A stretch of 6,178 bases of DNA from an uncultured Clostridia bacterium (GTDB taxonomy: Bacteria; Bacillota; Clostridia; Oscillospirales; CAG-272), in contig CALGZV010000278.1 of the NCBI GenBank assembly GCA_937934385.1, positions 1 through 6,178 on the forward strand, given 5' to 3'. Shown here piece by piece: positions 1 to 5,725 of the stretch. The position numbers and the translations under genes were made by a program. The notes below the pieces were generated by a model. It saw only the letters and a program-made list of their open reading frames with translations. It was not told where the DNA came from and did no database searches. How positions within the stretch are numbered: position 1 is the stretch's first letter; every line of letters begins with the position of its first letter.

Positions 1-1335
1 GAATTTGTATGTGATATATATGCCTTTATTGTTGCTGCAAGAATTTTAATATCATTTAATATTATTTATGCGGTCGTTTTTTTGGTACTTATTATTCCGT
101 CATGCGTATCATCGCACAGAGAAACAGCTGTATTTGATAAATTCAATTTTAAAAATATGGCTCAAAACAGATTCCACAGTTATTACAGACAAATATTAAC
201 AGGGCAAGGAACAGCTAAAGATGTAAGACTGTATAATCTGACAGATCCACTGAAGAAACGGTATTTTGATCTTCATAATAAATATTTGCACGAACGTAAA
301 CGGCTGAAGTTGTCATTTATGAAGGTGAAATCATTTTATAAAATTCTTCAGTTGCTTGGAATGTGCGGCTTTCTTTTAGCGCTTATAAATGCAAAATTTA
401 GTAATACGATAACTGTCGGTGATCTTGTAATGTATTCGGGAATAGCACTGACATATGTTTCAAAAGCGAGTGACATAGCAAACGGATTTGACAATTCTGT
501 GATGATTGTGCGATGGTTACAGCCTGTTTTCGAATTTTTGAATATAAGCGGCTCCGAGGACAGAAAAGACGGTGTGGAGCTATCGTCGTTTGAATCTCTG
601 GAATTTAAAAACGTATATTTTAAGTATCCATGCACAGACAGTTATGTACTTAAAGGGGTATCATTCAGAATAAACAGAAATGAGCGTGTATCGCTTGTAG
701 GATTAAACGGTGCAGGTAAATCTACTATTGTTAAAATATTGATCGGATTATATGAGGTCGAATCCGGAGAAATACTCATAAACGGAATTTCGGTAAAAGA
801 ATATTCCAGCCATACGGTAAGATCGTTATTTTCGGTGTTACTTCAGGATTATCCATCATATGCACTTACAATGAGAGAGAATATTATGCTTAGTGACATA
901 GCGCATAGAAACGATGAAAAAGCCGTTATGTCACTTAGAAAAGCCGGATTTGACGATAGTATGTGCGATCTTGACTGTTATATGACGCGGGCTTTTGACG
1001 ACAAGGGATTAGAATTATCAAATGGACAATGGCAAAAAATTGCTGTGGCAAGAACATATTTTAAAGATGCCCCTATAGTAATACTTGACGAGCCATCGTC
1101 TGCGCTTGATGCAGAATCGGAAGAACAAATATTTAATATATTTTCTGAATTATCTGAGGATCGAACATCACTTATGATCACGCATCATATTTCCGGAGTC
1201 ATAAATTCTGATAAAATTTTAGTATTAGACAATGGTGTTATTAAAGAATCGGGAAATCACAGCGAGCTTATGCAGATCTGCGGCATATATAAACAGATGT
1301 TTGATCTTCAAAAAAGCAGATATGAGGAGAAATAA
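1..1335 (+). CDS. ABC exporter subunit, fused membrane and ATPase domains (5' partial)
   Basis: This is the C-terminal 444 residues of an ATP-driven membrane exporter subunit. The frame is open back to base 1, so the start lies upstream and the TTG at 82 is not a credible start. Numbering from the first visible residue, a hydrophobic hairpin spans about 5-36, a long cytoplasmic helical region 45-110 and further membrane helices about 113-160. The ATPase domain starts near 200: A-loop Tyr209, Walker A G234-T242 (GLNGAGKST), Q-loop Gln282, signature LSNGQ 339-343, Walker B IVILDE 359-364 with catalytic Glu364, and H-switch His395. Family members are about 570-600 residues, so about 130-150 residues (first membrane helices) are missing. 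The LSNGQWQK form resembles NisT/SpaT-type lantibiotic exporters without a C39 peptidase domain. The following gene encodes a similar protein 2 nt downstream, so a heterodimer is likely. The cargo cannot be read from this window. Asn in place of the first Gly of LSGGQ is a small oddity. Confidence 0.93.
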   Translation, partial: EFVCDIYAFIVAARILISFNIIYAVVFLVLIIPSCVSSHRETAVFDKFNFKNMAQNRFHSYYRQILTGQGTAKDVRLYNLTDPLKKRYFDLHNKYLHERKRLKLSFMKVKSFYKILQLLGMCGFLLALINAKFSNTITVGDLVMYSGIALTYVSKASDIANGFDNSVMIVRWLQPVFEFLNISGSEDRKDGVELSSFESLEFKNVYFKYPCTDSYVLKGVSFRINRNERVSLVGLNGAGKSTIVKILIGLYEVESGEILINGISVKEYSSHTVRSLFSVLLQDYPSYALTMRENIMLSDIAHRNDEKAVMSLRKAGFDDSMCDLDCYMTRAFDDKGLELSNGQWQKIAVARTYFKDAPIVILDEPSSALDAESEEQIFNIFSELSEDRTSLMITHHISGVINSDKILVLDNGVIKESGNHSELMQICGIYKQMFDLQKSRYEEK

Positions 1336-1337
1336 AA

Positions 1338-2702
1338 ATGAACAGGGAGAATATTTCTAATTTTTTAAACTGCTTTATTTATTCATTCAGGATAAGCTAT
1401 AAAGCATCTCCGAAATATTTTATAGGTAAATGTGTACTACTTATTTTCAATTCAATATTTCCTTTTATAACTGCACTTGTATGGAGAAATCTACTCAATA
1501 ATATTACAATTCAAAATTATATGTCTGTATATGTTATAGTATTGGTTGTGCTGTATCTTATTTTAAACATTATAGAGCATTTTAAAAGTACATTGGATAC
1601 ATATATTGACATGAGCTACTCTGATGCTGTCGAAAGCTATAGGGACGGCTTGATGATATCAAAGATGTCTTATGTTGATTTAGCTTTCTATGACTCAGCT
1701 TCACTTCAGGATAAGTTGTCTATGGCGATGTCCGGATACAATGCACTGACTGATATAGTATGGTGGGCTTTTAACCTGCTGTCATATATAATAAGTTTTA
1801 TATTATCGTTTGTGATTGTTGCCGAATATAACTGGATCATAGCAATACTTACCTTACTGTTTGTGATACCGGATTTTTGCTATAGAAAGATTTATACACG
1901 CCATCGTCAGAAAGTTAATGAATCTATGGCAAGAGATGCACGTTTTCGAGATTACTATGCATCGTTATTTTCCGACAGTCGTGTTAAAATAGAAATGAAG
2001 CTGAACGAATTCGGAGGCTATATTTATAGCAAATATCTTGAATACAGAAAAAAGATTACAAAAGTGAACAGAAAGGAAGATCTTTTAAACGGTTTTCTGT
2101 CTACTGTTATGACGCTGATAAACATGTCAGGTGAGCTTCTTGTTATAATACCTTCTGTTTTTGATATAATAAGTAAAAAAATCGGAATAGGAGATTTGCA
2201 GTACAATCTTAGCATGGTAGGCACACTGAGAGAACAATTTACACAGTTTATATCATCGGTAAATCAGTATAATGAATATAATTATCTGATTCGTAAGATG
2301 CAGGAATTCAATGAGCTGTCTGTTATAGAAGAGAAGGGCGGATCAAAGATACCTTCTGATAATCCGGTCATAATTTTCGACAACGTAACATTCCGTTATC
2401 CGAACAGTGACCACTCGATACTTAAAAAATGCTCTTTTACTATTGAGCCGGGACAGAAAATAGGCCTTGTCGGATTGAACGGTTCCGGAAAGTCTACGAT
2501 CGTTAAATTATTGTTTCGTTTTTATGATCCTGAGGATGGAAGAATTTTGCTGGATTCTGTTGATATCCGGGAATACGATGTTTATGAACTCAGAAAATTA
2601 TTCAGTGTATTGTTTCAGGAGTATGTTCCATACGATCTTCCGCTGCGGGAGGTTATTGCATTGTCTGATTTTAGTGAGGTAAATAACGATCGATGCATGT
2701 AA
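1338..2702 (+). CDS. ABC exporter subunit, frameshifted: N-terminal part (membrane domain and first half of ATPase domain)
   Basis: This is the second subunit of the exporter pair. ATG 1338 follows AGGAGA at 1325-1330 and lies 2 nt after the upstream stop, suggesting translational coupling. Residues 1-454 show hydrophobic helices at about 31-50, 61-80, 143-161, 165-180 and 252-276. The ATPase domain starts near 343, with A-loop Tyr354, Walker A G379-T387 (GLNGSGKST) and Q-loop Gln427 (LFQEY). The frame then stops at TAA 2700-2702, before the signature motif, Walker B and H-switch. These are found intact in another frame up to 3105. Together the parts give about 590 residues, the normal family length. 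As read, the product could bind nucleotide but lacks the parts needed for hydrolysis, so the gene is either broken or carries a sequencing error. Very AT-rich stretches in the membrane domain contrast with the nfn genes downstream. There is no peptidase domain at the N-terminus. Confidence 0.9.
   Translation: MNRENISNFLNCFIYSFRISYKASPKYFIGKCVLLIFNSIFPFITALVWRNLLNNITIQNYMSVYVIVLVVLYLILNIIEHFKSTLDTYIDMSYSDAVESYRDGLMISKMSYVDLAFYDSASLQDKLSMAMSGYNALTDIVWWAFNLLSYIISFILSFVIVAEYNWIIAILTLLFVIPDFCYRKIYTRHRQKVNESMARDARFRDYYASLFSDSRVKIEMKLNEFGGYIYSKYLEYRKKITKVNRKEDLLNGFLSTVMTLINMSGELLVIIPSVFDIISKKIGIGDLQYNLSMVGTLREQFTQFISSVNQYNEYNYLIRKMQEFNELSVIEEKGGSKIPSDNPVIIFDNVTFRYPNSDHSILKKCSFTIEPGQKIGLVGLNGSGKSTIVKLLFRFYDPEDGRILLDSVDIREYDVYELRKLFSVLFQEYVPYDLPLREVIALSDFSEVNNDRCM
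2680..2702. other. Frameshift junction in the second ABC exporter gene
   Basis: The upstream frame (starting at 1338) is open until TAA 2700-2702. The downstream frame is closed by TAA at 2680-2682 and open afterwards, so the shift must lie between these stops. Homology passes from SDFSEVNND (upstream frame) to DACKKSGF (downstream frame). Aligned with the paralogous stretch in the upstream gene (SDIAHRNDE, three residues, then MSLRKAGF), about three residues are missing and one extra base is present. This suggests a net loss of about 8 nt rather than a single-base insertion. The A7 run at 2701-2707 begins inside the stop codon, so a length error there would not restore the frame. Confidence 0.85.
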
Positions 2703-2721
2703 AAAAAGCGGATTTTATTCT

Positions 2722-3105
2722 GTGATTGAAGATTGGTCTGACGGATTTGATACCTATTTGGGTAGAACATTGGTGGATAGCGGAAAATATTTATCGGGAG
2801 GACAGTGGCAGCTGTTAGGACTTACAAGGGCATACTTCAGAGATACGTCTGTAATTGTCCTGGACGAACCGTCTGCCTCCCTCGATCCTATTGCCGAAAA
2901 CAGAATTTTTAATCAGCTGTATGATTTAAGTACCGGTAAAACCTCGATTACAATTTCACACAGACTTGCAAATACGGTTCATGCGGATAAGATATTGGTG
3001 TTACAGGACGGATATATAAAAGAGCAGGGATCTCATAAGGAACTTATAAGAAAGGACGGATTGTATTCACGGCTGTTTACACTCCAGGCAAAACGGTATG
3101 ATTAG
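2722..3105 (+). CDS. ABC exporter subunit, frameshifted: C-terminal half of ATPase domain
   Basis: This is the severed end of the preceding gene. It contains signature LSGGQ at 2791-2805 (followed by WQ), Walker B VIVLDE at 2851-2868 with catalytic Glu, a SASLD D-loop and the H-switch His at 2959-2961 (ITISHR). It ends as exporters usually do, with a short helix after the LFTLQ motif. Family similarity begins before the nominal GTG at 2722: the residues encoded from 2692 (DACKKSGFY) also fit, and the frame is open from 2683. No ribosome binding site precedes the GTG, so independent translation is unlikely. A fragment without Walker A could not work as an ATPase alone. It is best read as the rest of the upstream gene, either lost by mutation or split by an error in the sequence. 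Confidence 0.8.
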   Translation: MIEDWSDGFDTYLGRTLVDSGKYLSGGQWQLLGLTRAYFRDTSVIVLDEPSASLDPIAENRIFNQLYDLSTGKTSITISHRLANTVHADKILVLQDGYIKEQGSHKELIRKDGLYSRLFTLQAKRYD

Positions 3106-3107
3106 GA

Positions 3108-3178
3108 CGCCATGTATTTGATTAAATGGCGGATTTCAGCCGGGTTTGATTTTTACTTCTTATTTTTTATTTGTTGCT
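3108..3178 (+). terminator. Weak candidate terminator after the ABC genes
   Basis: Just after the stop at 3105, CGCCAT (3108-3113) pairs perfectly with ATGGCG (3126-3131) across a 12-nt loop. A T-rich stretch (3145-3178) follows, but only after a gap of about 14 nt. A competing small stem, CGG/CCG at 3130-3142, lies closer to the T tract. The position suits transcription termination, yet stem and tail are not in the classic arrangement, so this is a tentative call. Confidence 0.3.
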
Positions 3179-3210
3179 TTAAACTTTTCGAGAAATTTTT
3201 TTAAAATCTA

Positions 3211-3239
3211 TTGCAAAAAAATCGGTTTTATGGTATAAC
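3211..3239 (+). promoter_or_regulatory. Sigma-A-type promoter for nfnAB
   Basis: The -35 box TTGCAA (3211-3216) and the -10 box TATAAC (3234-3239) are separated by exactly 17 nt. TGG directly before the -10 box gives an extended -10 (TGn). An A/T-rich tract at 3191-3210 could act as an UP element. Transcription would start near 3246, about 165 nt before the nfnA start codon. The inverted repeat GTATA (3233-3237)/TATAC (3246-3250) overlaps the -10 box and start site and could be an operator, but I recognise no known regulator site there. Confidence 0.75.
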
Positions 3240-3357
3240 AAAAAGTATACTGTCGGTAACTGCGGTGTAAATATGCTTGCATAAATTGTGTGTGTTTGAT
3301 TTGTTGTCAGTATGAGTATTTTTAAATTAAAAATATAATATTAAGTGCCGCATACCG

Positions 3358-3381
3358 GATATATAGCATTGCTTATATATC
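3358..3381 (+). repeat. Leader hairpin upstream of the nfnA ribosome binding site
   Basis: GATATAT (3358-3364) pairs with ATATATC (3375-3381), and AGC (3365-3367) pairs with GCT (3371-3373) around an ATT loop, leaving one unpaired T at 3374. This gives 10 base pairs, mostly A-T. It ends 16 nt before the AGAAGG ribosome binding site. No U tract follows, so it is not a terminator. A role in mRNA stability or translation is possible but unproven. Confidence 0.4.
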
Positions 3382-3397
3382 TTTATATACAAATGAA

Positions 3398-3403
3398 AGA
3401 AGG
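3398..3403 (+). promoter_or_regulatory. Ribosome binding site deciding the nfnA start
   Basis: AGAAGG lies 7 nt before ATG 3411. It favours this ATG over an in-frame GTG at 3345, which would add 22 residues, has no ribosome binding site and would read through the leader hairpin. Confidence 0.75.
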
Positions 3404-3410
3404 TAAACAA

Positions 3411-4253
3411 ATGTTTGAGATTCTAAAAAAGAAAGAACTCAATCCGACTGTAACACTGATGGAGATTTCCGCGCCGTTTGTTGCCAAAAAGGCGCAGCCC
3501 GGACAGTTTATTATTTTACGTACAGATGCTGACGGCGAGCGTATTCCGCTTACGATAGCCGATTATAACAGAACTGCAGGATCGGTTACGATCATCTTTC
3601 AGATAGTGGGAGCAACAACCGAAAAACTTGGTCATATGAATGAGGGCGACTGCCTGCACGATTTTGTAGGTCCGCTCGGAAAGCCTACCGAGACAGAAGG
3701 AATGAAAAAAGTAGCTGTTGTCGGAGGCGGCGTCGGATGCGCAATCGCATATCCTATCGCAAAAAAGCTTCATGAGCTTGGCTGCGAGGTACATACTGTT
3801 GTCGGATTCAGAAATAAGGATCTCATTATTCTTGAGGACGAATTTAAGGCTGTTTCGGACAAATTTATCGTTACTACCGACGACGGTTCTGCCGGTGAAA
3901 AAAATGTTGTTACAGAGCCTCTCAGACGCCTTCTTGATGCGGGCGAGCAGTACGATGCCGTTATCACGATTGGTCCGCTGATCATGATGAAATTTGTATG
4001 CAAGCTTACAAAAGAATATGAAGTAAAAACGATCGCATCAATGAATCCTATAATGATCGACGGAACAGGAATGTGCGGCGGATGCAGACTTACGGTCGGA
4101 GGAAAGACCGTATTTGCGTGTGTTGACGGTCCCGACTTTGACGGACATCAGATAGATTTTGACGAAGCTATGGCGAGAGGAACAACATACCGTTCGTTCG
4201 AAAGAAAGCGTCATGAGGATACATGTAATCTCTTTGCAAAGGAGGTAAAATAA
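3411..4253 (+). CDS. nfnA: NfnA: small subunit of NADH-dependent reduced ferredoxin:NADP+ oxidoreductase
   Basis: A 280-residue cytoplasmic iron-sulfur flavoprotein subunit. With NfnB it reversibly couples NADH plus reduced ferredoxin to the reduction of NADP+ by flavin-based electron bifurcation; NfnA carries the NAD(H) site, one FAD and a [2Fe-2S] cluster. Visible features: a ferredoxin-reductase-like beta-barrel (about 1-95) with the FAD motif RIPLT at 44-48, then a dinucleotide-binding region with VVGGGVG at 103-109. Near the C-terminus is the cluster motif Asp217, Cys222, Cys225 and Cys237. Asp in the first position, where PyrK-type relatives have Cys, is characteristic of Nfn. Length matches the family (about 280). 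The gene ends 2 nt before nfnB, and that pairing confirms the assignment over PyrK. Older annotations call it sulfide dehydrogenase subunit SudB or ferredoxin-NADP reductase subunit alpha. The ATG at 3411 was chosen from its ribosome binding site and because family proteins begin at this point. Confidence 0.93.
   Translation: MFEILKKKELNPTVTLMEISAPFVAKKAQPGQFIILRTDADGERIPLTIADYNRTAGSVTIIFQIVGATTEKLGHMNEGDCLHDFVGPLGKPTETEGMKKVAVVGGGVGCAIAYPIAKKLHELGCEVHTVVGFRNKDLIILEDEFKAVSDKFIVTTDDGSAGEKNVVTEPLRRLLDAGEQYDAVITIGPLIMMKFVCKLTKEYEVKTIASMNPIMIDGTGMCGGCRLTVGGKTVFACVDGPDFDGHQIDFDEAMARGTTYRSFERKRHEDTCNLFAKEVK
4238..4246 (+). promoter_or_regulatory. Strong ribosome binding site of nfnB inside the end of nfnA
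   Basis: AAAGGAGGT is a near-perfect anti-16S match located in the last codons of nfnA. GGAGG ends 10 nt before ATG 4256. The alternative in-frame ATG at 4265 would be about 19 nt away, so 4256 is preferred. The overlap with the upstream gene favours coupled synthesis of the two subunits. Confidence 0.8.
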
Positions 4254-4255
4254 CG

Positions 4256-5647
4256 ATGCCGAATATGTCCCTTAAAAAGAATGAGATGCCCACACAGGAT
4301 CCGGTAGAGAGAAGCAAAAACTTTAAGGAAGTTGCTCTCGGATATACCGAACAGCAGGCTATTGAGGAAGCTCAGCGTTGTCTCAACTGCAAAAATAAGC
4401 CTTGCGTTGCAGGATGTCCTGTAAAAATATATATTCCCGATTTTATAGCTAAGGTAGCAGAAGGCGATTTTGCTGCTGCTTACGATATAATAGCAAAATC
4501 TTCAAGTCTGCCTGCGGTATGCGGAAGAGTTTGTCCGCAGGAGACTCAGTGCGAAAGCAAGTGTGTAAGAGGAATCAAGGGCGAGCCTGTCGGAATCGGA
4601 AGAATTGAAAGATTTGTCGCCGACTGGCATAACGCGCATGACGAAAAGCAGGTTGTAAAGCCTGAGTCAAACGGACATAAGGTCGCTGTTATCGGTTCAG
4701 GTCCTGCCGGACTTACATGTGCCGGAGATCTTGCGAAGAAGGGCTATGAAGTTACTGTTTTTGAGGCACTCCATCTTGCCGGAGGCGTGCTTGTATACGG
4801 AATTCCGGAATTCAGACTTCCGAAATCTATCGTTCAGAAGGAGATCGACGGACTTGCGGCGCTCGGCGTTGATATTCAGACAAACGTTGTAGTCGGAAAA
4901 ACTCTTTCTGTCGATGAGCTTATCGAAGAATACGGATTTGAGGCTGTATTTATCGGTTCCGGAGCAGGTCTGCCTAAGTTTATGAATATACCCGGAGAGA
5001 ATCTAAAGGGTGTTTATTCGGCTAACGAATTCCTTACCAGAATCAACCTTATGAAAGCTTATACAGACAGCAGTGACACACCGATTTTCAAGGGTGAACA
5101 CGTTGTTGTTGTCGGCGGGGGAAATGTAGCTATGGATGCCGCAAGATGCGCGCGCAGACTTGGCGGCGAGGTTACTATCGTTTACCGCAGAACCGAAAAG
5201 GAGCTTCCTGCGCGTAATGAGGAGATAGAACATGCTAAGGAGGAGGGAATCGAGTTTAAGCTTCTCTCATCTCCGATTGAAATAAAGGACAACGGAGAAG
5301 GCTGGGTAGGAAATGTTGTCTGCCAGGCAATGAAGCTCAGCGAGCCCGATGCGTCCGGAAGAGCAAGACCTGTTCCGATCGAAGGAAAGACCTTTGACGT
5401 TGAGGCGGACACCGTTATAATGGCGCTCGGAACATCGCCTAATCCGCTTATCAAGTCTACTACATCAGGACTTGAAACACAGAAGTGGGGCGGAATCATC
5501 GCCGATGAAAACGGTCTCACGTCACGCGAGGGTGTATATGCCGGAGGCGATGCTGTCAGCGGAGCTGCTACGGTAATTCTTGCAATGGGAGCGGGTAAAA
5601 ACGCTGCTGCTGCAATTGATGAATATATAACCGGAAAAGCAAAATAA
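4256..5647 (+). CDS. nfnB: NfnB: large subunit of NADH-dependent reduced ferredoxin:NADP+ oxidoreductase (GltD/GltA family)
   Basis: A 463-residue cytoplasmic subunit that carries the bifurcating FAD, two [4Fe-4S] clusters and the NADP(H) site. The N-terminal cluster domain has Cys42, Cys45, Cys50 and Cys54, then Cys89, Cys93, Cys99 and Cys103. The FAD motif VIGSGPAG is at 145-152 and is followed by GGVLVYGIPEFRLPK (176-190), typical of glutamate-synthase small-subunit relatives. A second dinucleotide fold, VVVVGGGNVAMD at 283-294, with YRRTEKELPAR at 310-320, forms the NADP(H) site; the Arg pair suits binding of the 2'-phosphate. The C-terminal FAD motif YAGGDAVSGAATV is at 428-440. Length fits NfnB (about 465). 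By sequence alone it could be called the small chain of NADPH-dependent glutamate synthase (GltA). The adjacent nfnA and the absence of a large glutamate synthase gene support NfnB. It is likely transcribed from the promoter at 3211-3239. Confidence 0.93.
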   Translation: MPNMSLKKNEMPTQDPVERSKNFKEVALGYTEQQAIEEAQRCLNCKNKPCVAGCPVKIYIPDFIAKVAEGDFAAAYDIIAKSSSLPAVCGRVCPQETQCESKCVRGIKGEPVGIGRIERFVADWHNAHDEKQVVKPESNGHKVAVIGSGPAGLTCAGDLAKKGYEVTVFEALHLAGGVLVYGIPEFRLPKSIVQKEIDGLAALGVDIQTNVVVGKTLSVDELIEEYGFEAVFIGSGAGLPKFMNIPGENLKGVYSANEFLTRINLMKAYTDSSDTPIFKGEHVVVVGGGNVAMDAARCARRLGGEVTIVYRRTEKELPARNEEIEHAKEEGIEFKLLSSPIEIKDNGEGWVGNVVCQAMKLSEPDASGRARPVPIEGKTFDVEADTVIMALGTSPNPLIKSTTSGLETQKWGGIIADENGLTSREGVYAGGDAVSGAATVILAMGAGKNAAAAIDEYITGKAK

Positions 5648-5658
5648 AAACTGATTTT

Positions 5659-5690
5659 CAGGGCTGTATGAGCGTCTCATTACAGCCCTG
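5659..5690 (+). terminator. Strong hairpin after nfnB, likely terminator or processing site
   Basis: CAGGGCTGTA (5659-5668) pairs perfectly with TACAGCCCTG (5681-5690). Inside it, TGAG (5669-5672) pairs with CTCA (5676-5679) around a CGT loop, leaving one bulged T at 5680. The result is a 14-bp stem starting 12 nt after the nfnB stop. The downstream bases (TATGCTTGAAAT) are not a clean U tract, so termination may be partial, or the hairpin may protect the 3' end of the nfnAB message. Confidence 0.65.
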
Positions 5691-5707
5691 TATGCTTGAA
5701 ATACAGG
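5687..5707 (+). repeat. Second hairpin overlapping the right arm of the nfnB terminator stem
   Basis: CCTGTAT (5687-5693) pairs perfectly with ATACAGG (5701-5707) around a 7-nt loop. Bases 5687-5690 also belong to the right arm of the preceding hairpin, so the two structures compete. The right arm includes the start of AGGAAAG (5705-5711), the only purine-rich candidate ribosome binding site before the amidohydrolase gene. Confidence 0.45.
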
Positions 5708-5725
5708 AAAGTGTCTGATAAAAAA

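Larger units (their letters stand above)
3246..3410 (+). other. Untranslated leader of nfnAB with inverted repeats
   Basis: This is the leader of about 165 nt between the predicted transcription start and nfnA. It holds the short palindrome TATGC-TT-GCATA (3272-3283), a possible long-range pairing ATACTG (3247-3252) with CAGTAT (3308-3313) that encloses it, and a hairpin at 3358-3381 close to the ribosome binding site. It matches no riboswitch class that I recognise. A perfect TATAAT at 3334-3339 has no matching -35 box. Much of the stretch is very AT-rich, so some of the pairings may be chance. Confidence 0.4.

Noticed and set aside
82..1335. Start of the first ABC gene at TTG 82
   Set aside because: The frame is open to base 1 with membrane-type residues before 82, no ribosome binding site is present, and the family needs about 130-150 more N-terminal residues.
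2701..2707. A7 run as a programmed or sequencing slip site explaining the split ABC gene
   Set aside because: The upstream frame already stops at 2700-2702, which includes the first two As, so slippage or length error in the rest of the run could not join the frames.
3312..3338. Short leader peptide ATG to TAA before nfnA
   Set aside because: Eight codons without a ribosome binding site and with no run of regulatory codons; easily explained by chance in AT-rich sequence.
3334..3339. Perfect TATAAT as a second nfnA promoter
   Set aside because: No acceptable -35 box lies 16-18 nt upstream; TTGTCA at 3304-3309 is 24 nt away. AT-rich leaders often contain such a hexamer by chance.
3345..3410. 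N-terminal extension of NfnA from GTG 3345
   Set aside because: No ribosome binding site precedes it, it would read through a hairpin, and a good AGAAGG site points to ATG 3411, where the family normally begins.
5182..5520. Reverse-strand 112-residue open frame inside nfnB
   Set aside because: Antisense shadow of the conserved NADP(H)-binding region; low-complexity Ser-rich translation with no family features.
5696..5724. Promoter for the amidohydrolase (TTGAAA with an A-rich -10)
   Set aside because: The only -10 candidate at the right spacing is TAAAAA, and transcription would start inside the coding region.
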